This document shows, in pieces, positions 6,163-7,259 of a stretch of DNA of 7,259 nt; the first letter of the stretch is position 1, and each line of letters opens with the position of its first letter. A program made the translations under genes and the position numbers. The notes under the pieces were generated by a model that was not told the origin of the DNA, ran no database searches, and saw nothing but the letters and a program-made list of their open reading frames with translations. The stretch comes from CAZKYP01 sp964556885 (lineage in GTDB: Bacteria > Planctomycetota > Phycisphaerae > Sedimentisphaerales > Anaerobacaceae): the NCBI GenBank assembly GCA_964556885.1, contig CAZKYP010000166.1:1-7259 (forward strand), in the 5' to 3' direction.

Positions 6163-6303
6163 AGGGATAATGGATGCTTGATCCTCAATTATATCGTTGA
6201 AGAAATAAGCCGTAATAAGGATATGATCATAAACATTCTTTGGTTCCGTCCTAATGGATAGAATGAAGCTTTTTTTATTGTAAACGTCCGTCAGGTTAGG
6301 TAC
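6163..6303 (-). pseudogene. Possible gene remnant of unknown family
   Basis: On the minus strand a 47-residue open stretch reads like protein (NKKSFILSIRTEPKNVYDHILITAYFFNDIIED), unlike the repeat sequence around it. It has no start codon of its own before the PIN gene begins and runs on into low-quality sequence and repeat copy A. It may be the C-terminal end of a gene displaced by the PIN cassette. I do not recognise the family, and chance is a real alternative. Confidence 0.22.
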
Positions 6304-6304
6304 T

Positions 6305-6787
6305 ATGATAATCAGGATGAAAGAACAGGGAACCATAAGAATATACGCGGACACATCTGTTTTTGGCGGGGTGTTCGATAAGGAATTCAAAGAACCAAGC
6401 AAGGCTTTTTTCAGTGCTATAAGAGAGGAAAGATTTGTCCTTGTGAGTTCTGAATTGGTCAGACAGGAAATCCAGGCAGGACCGAAACGTGTCCAGGAAC
6501 TTTTTTCCGACATTCTGCCGAGTGCAGATATAGCCGAGATTACAGCCGAAGCCTTAAAGCTGCAACAAGCTTACACCGATGCAGGAATCTTGTCTGAGAA
6601 GCATTCTACGGATGCTCTGCATGTAGCCTTGGCAACAGTCTCACAAGCGACGCTAATAGTAAGTTGGAATTTCAAGCATATCGTTAATTTTCAAAAGATA
6701 CCAATGTATAACAAAATTAACACCCAACTTGGTTATAGGGAAATAGCTATTTATTCGCCCCTGGAGGTGATTGATTATGAAGACTAA
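6305..6787 (+). CDS. PIN-domain protein, VapC-like putative ribonuclease toxin
   Basis: A 160-aa single PIN domain, a metal-dependent RNase fold. The first acidic residue is Asp16 in IRIYADTSVFGG, followed by Glu55 in SSELVRQEI and Asp103 in EKHSTDALHVALA. The fourth position, often Asp, is Asn122 in LIVSWNFKHIVN, a substitution I recall in one PIN subfamily with the same SWNFKH string. Toxins of this fold cleave tRNA or rRNA and are neutralised by a small partner. The ATG at 6305 follows AGGTTAGG. The ATG at 6317 is a possible alternative that would leave only 4 fewer residues. The gene overlaps the following 55-aa gene by 11 bases and sits between the two copies of the 60-bp repeat. Toxin activity is inferred from fold and pairing. 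Confidence 0.82.
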   Translation: MIIRMKEQGTIRIYADTSVFGGVFDKEFKEPSKAFFSAIREERFVLVSSELVRQEIQAGPKRVQELFSDILPSADIAEITAEALKLQQAYTDAGILSEKHSTDALHVALATVSQATLIVSWNFKHIVNFQKIPMYNKINTQLGYREIAIYSPLEVIDYED

Positions 6788-6944
6788 AACCTTCGATTGT
6801 GTCCAGATGAAAAGATGCGGGGCCGAACTGGTCCGCAAACGTCTTGAGGGAAAATCTCTCGAGCAACAGCTCGAATACTGGCGCAAGGGGACCGAAGACC
6901 TCAAAAAACTTCAAAAAAAGGCGAGAAAAAAGACTGGCCGCTAA
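6777..6944 (+). CDS. Small 55-aa basic protein, putative antitoxin of the PIN gene
   Basis: A 55-residue, Lys/Arg-rich protein starting MKTKTFDCVQMKRCGAELV, with a helical middle (EGKSLEQQLEYWRKGTEDL) and a basic tail (KKARKKTGR). Its ATG at 6777 lies in the last codons of the PIN gene (11-base overlap). It is preceded by GGAGGTGA with a 6-base spacer, the strongest ribosome binding site in the window, which makes it a convincing gene despite its size. I recall similar short proteins beginning MKTK.FD.V.MK next to PIN genes but assign no named domain. The order toxin then antitoxin is the reverse of most VapBC pairs. The strong site would let the second product be made in excess of the first, as a protective partner would need. 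No clear terminator follows. Confidence 0.72.
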   Translation: MKTKTFDCVQMKRCGAELVRKRLEGKSLEQQLEYWRKGTEDLKKLQKKARKKTGR

Positions 6945-6970
6945 TAAAATGTACGATTTAATCTTTTCTC

Positions 6971-7030
6971 AACACAACGGCGGCCAAAAGTCAACCAAAA
7001 ATAACCAAATTCATCAGAAAATGTCCTTGA
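6971..7030. repeat. 60-bp dispersed repeat, copy B
   Basis: Second copy of the repeat at 6071-6130, in direct orientation, starting 27 bases after the stop codon of the 55-aa gene. CGGCCAAAAGTCAA and GAAAATGTCCTTGA are conserved, while the intervening part is diverged. Confidence 0.75.
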
Positions 7031-7040
7031 ATCCTCACTC

Positions 7041-7103
7041 GTGATTGGTGATTGGTGGATCGTGGTTCGTGGATCGTGGTTCGTGATTAGTGAATTGTGA
7101 AAC
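7041..7103. repeat. Nine-unit GTG-heptamer tandem array
   Basis: Nine contiguous 7-base units, every one beginning GTG: GTGATTG twice, then GTGGATC and GTGGTTC alternating twice, then GTGATTA, GTGAATT, GTGAAAC. The exact 14-base duplication at 7055-7068 and 7069-7082 shows that the array grew by two-unit steps. It resembles the heptameric short tandemly repeated repetitive (STRR) sequences of cyanobacteria by form only. Confidence 0.85.
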
Positions 7104-7138
7104 GAACGAAAATCGGGACTATATAACACACTGGCTAA

Positions 7139-7173
7139 ATTTTACCTTTTGCATTTTAACTTTTGAATTTATT
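7139..7173. repeat. T-rich heptad tract, third copy
   Basis: Five contiguous 7-base units (ATTTTAC, CTTTTGC, ATTTTAA, CTTTTGA, ATTTATT) that alternate A- and C-initial forms. The tract forms the spacer and -35 side of the promoter-like site at 7155-7182. Confidence 0.55.
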
Positions 7174-7182
7174 AGGTATAAT
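7155..7182 (+). promoter_or_regulatory. Promoter-like site directed out of the window
   Basis: A perfect TATAAT (7177-7182) with TTTAAC (7155-7160), a poor -35, 16 bases upstream. The AT-rich setting makes chance matches common, and the downstream gene is not in the window. Confidence 0.4.
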
Positions 7183-7259
7183 ATAGCTCAGCAACTGTGA
7201 AAGAGCAAAAAAGACTGAATTATAAACGTAAATTTTTCTGGTAAAAGTATGTTATACTG

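Larger units (their letters stand above)
4957..6304. other. Long repeat-rich intergenic region, no intact gene
   Basis: About 1.35 kb between the rplM promoter and the PIN-domain gene. Open frames here (for example 5392-5799 on the plus strand) are translations of low-complexity repeats rich in Cys, Leu, Phe and Ser and have no protein character. The stretch contains heptad and octad tracts, two similar hairpins, a tandem array, an assembly gap, a 60-bp repeat copy and a possible gene remnant, each listed separately. I see no tRNA, rRNA or CRISPR structure. Confidence 0.8.
6945..7259. other. Repeat-rich intergenic tail, no gene seen
   Basis: The last 315 bases hold repeat copy B, a nine-unit heptamer array, a T-rich heptad tract and promoter-like sites directed rightward. 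Frames here are short and reflect the repeats. A second site, TATACT with an upstream TG (7250-7258), ends at the window edge and could be an extended -10 for a gene outside, but it has no clear -35. Confidence 0.7.

Noticed and set aside
6197..6227. TTGAAG and TATGAT as a promoter for the PIN pair
   Set aside because: The spacer is 19 bases and both hexamers are poor; AT-rich sequence yields such matches by chance.

Overview
The window looks like part of a bacterial metagenome-assembled scaffold. It contains a run of 100 N flanked by two identical 55-base ends, which is an assembly signature. Coding capacity is ordinary but the long intergenic stretches are filled with degenerate 7-8 bp repeats. 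A secreted-type DUF362 protein, the repeat-rich spacers and the base composition are compatible with Planctomycetota (Phycisphaerae-like lineages). This placement is an impression, because no rRNA or clear marker phylogeny is available here.

Left part (1-4956). A DUF362-domain gene, cut off at its 5' end by the window edge, runs rightward and meets a leftward gene block head-on. The two convergent genes share a single TTAA for their stop codons. The leftward block, in transcription order, is rplM (L13), rpsI (S9), an intrinsic terminator, argC (arginine biosynthesis), a 68-aa protein overlapping a 184-aa nucleotidyltransferase, and a carbon-nitrogen hydrolase of the nitrilase superfamily. A good sigma70-type promoter lies just upstream of rplM. 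Start codons of rplM, rpsI and argC were moved inward from the longest reading frames using Shine-Dalgarno sequences and family alignment. The nitrilase appears to start with TTG behind a clear AGGAG.

Middle part (4957-6304). I see no intact gene. It holds several heptad and octad tracts, two hairpins each followed by the same T-rich sequence, a three-unit tandem array of 59-82 bp units, the assembly gap, and a roughly 60-bp repeat (copy A). A possible gene remnant lies on the minus strand just before the next gene.

Right part (6305-7259). A PIN-domain (VapC-like) gene overlaps by 11 bases a 55-aa basic protein gene with a near-perfect ribosome binding site. This pair looks like a toxin-antitoxin cassette with the toxin first. 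It lies between copy A and a second copy (B) of the 60-bp repeat, exactly 900 bases apart. After copy B come nine perfect-phase heptamers, another heptad tract and a TATAAT promoter-like site pointing out of the window.

Two candidate toxin-antitoxin-like pairs (nucleotidyltransferase plus 68-aa partner; PIN plus 55-aa partner) sit in 5 kb that otherwise carries housekeeping genes. The most unusual structure is the 7-bp periodicity shared by otherwise unrelated intergenic tracts.
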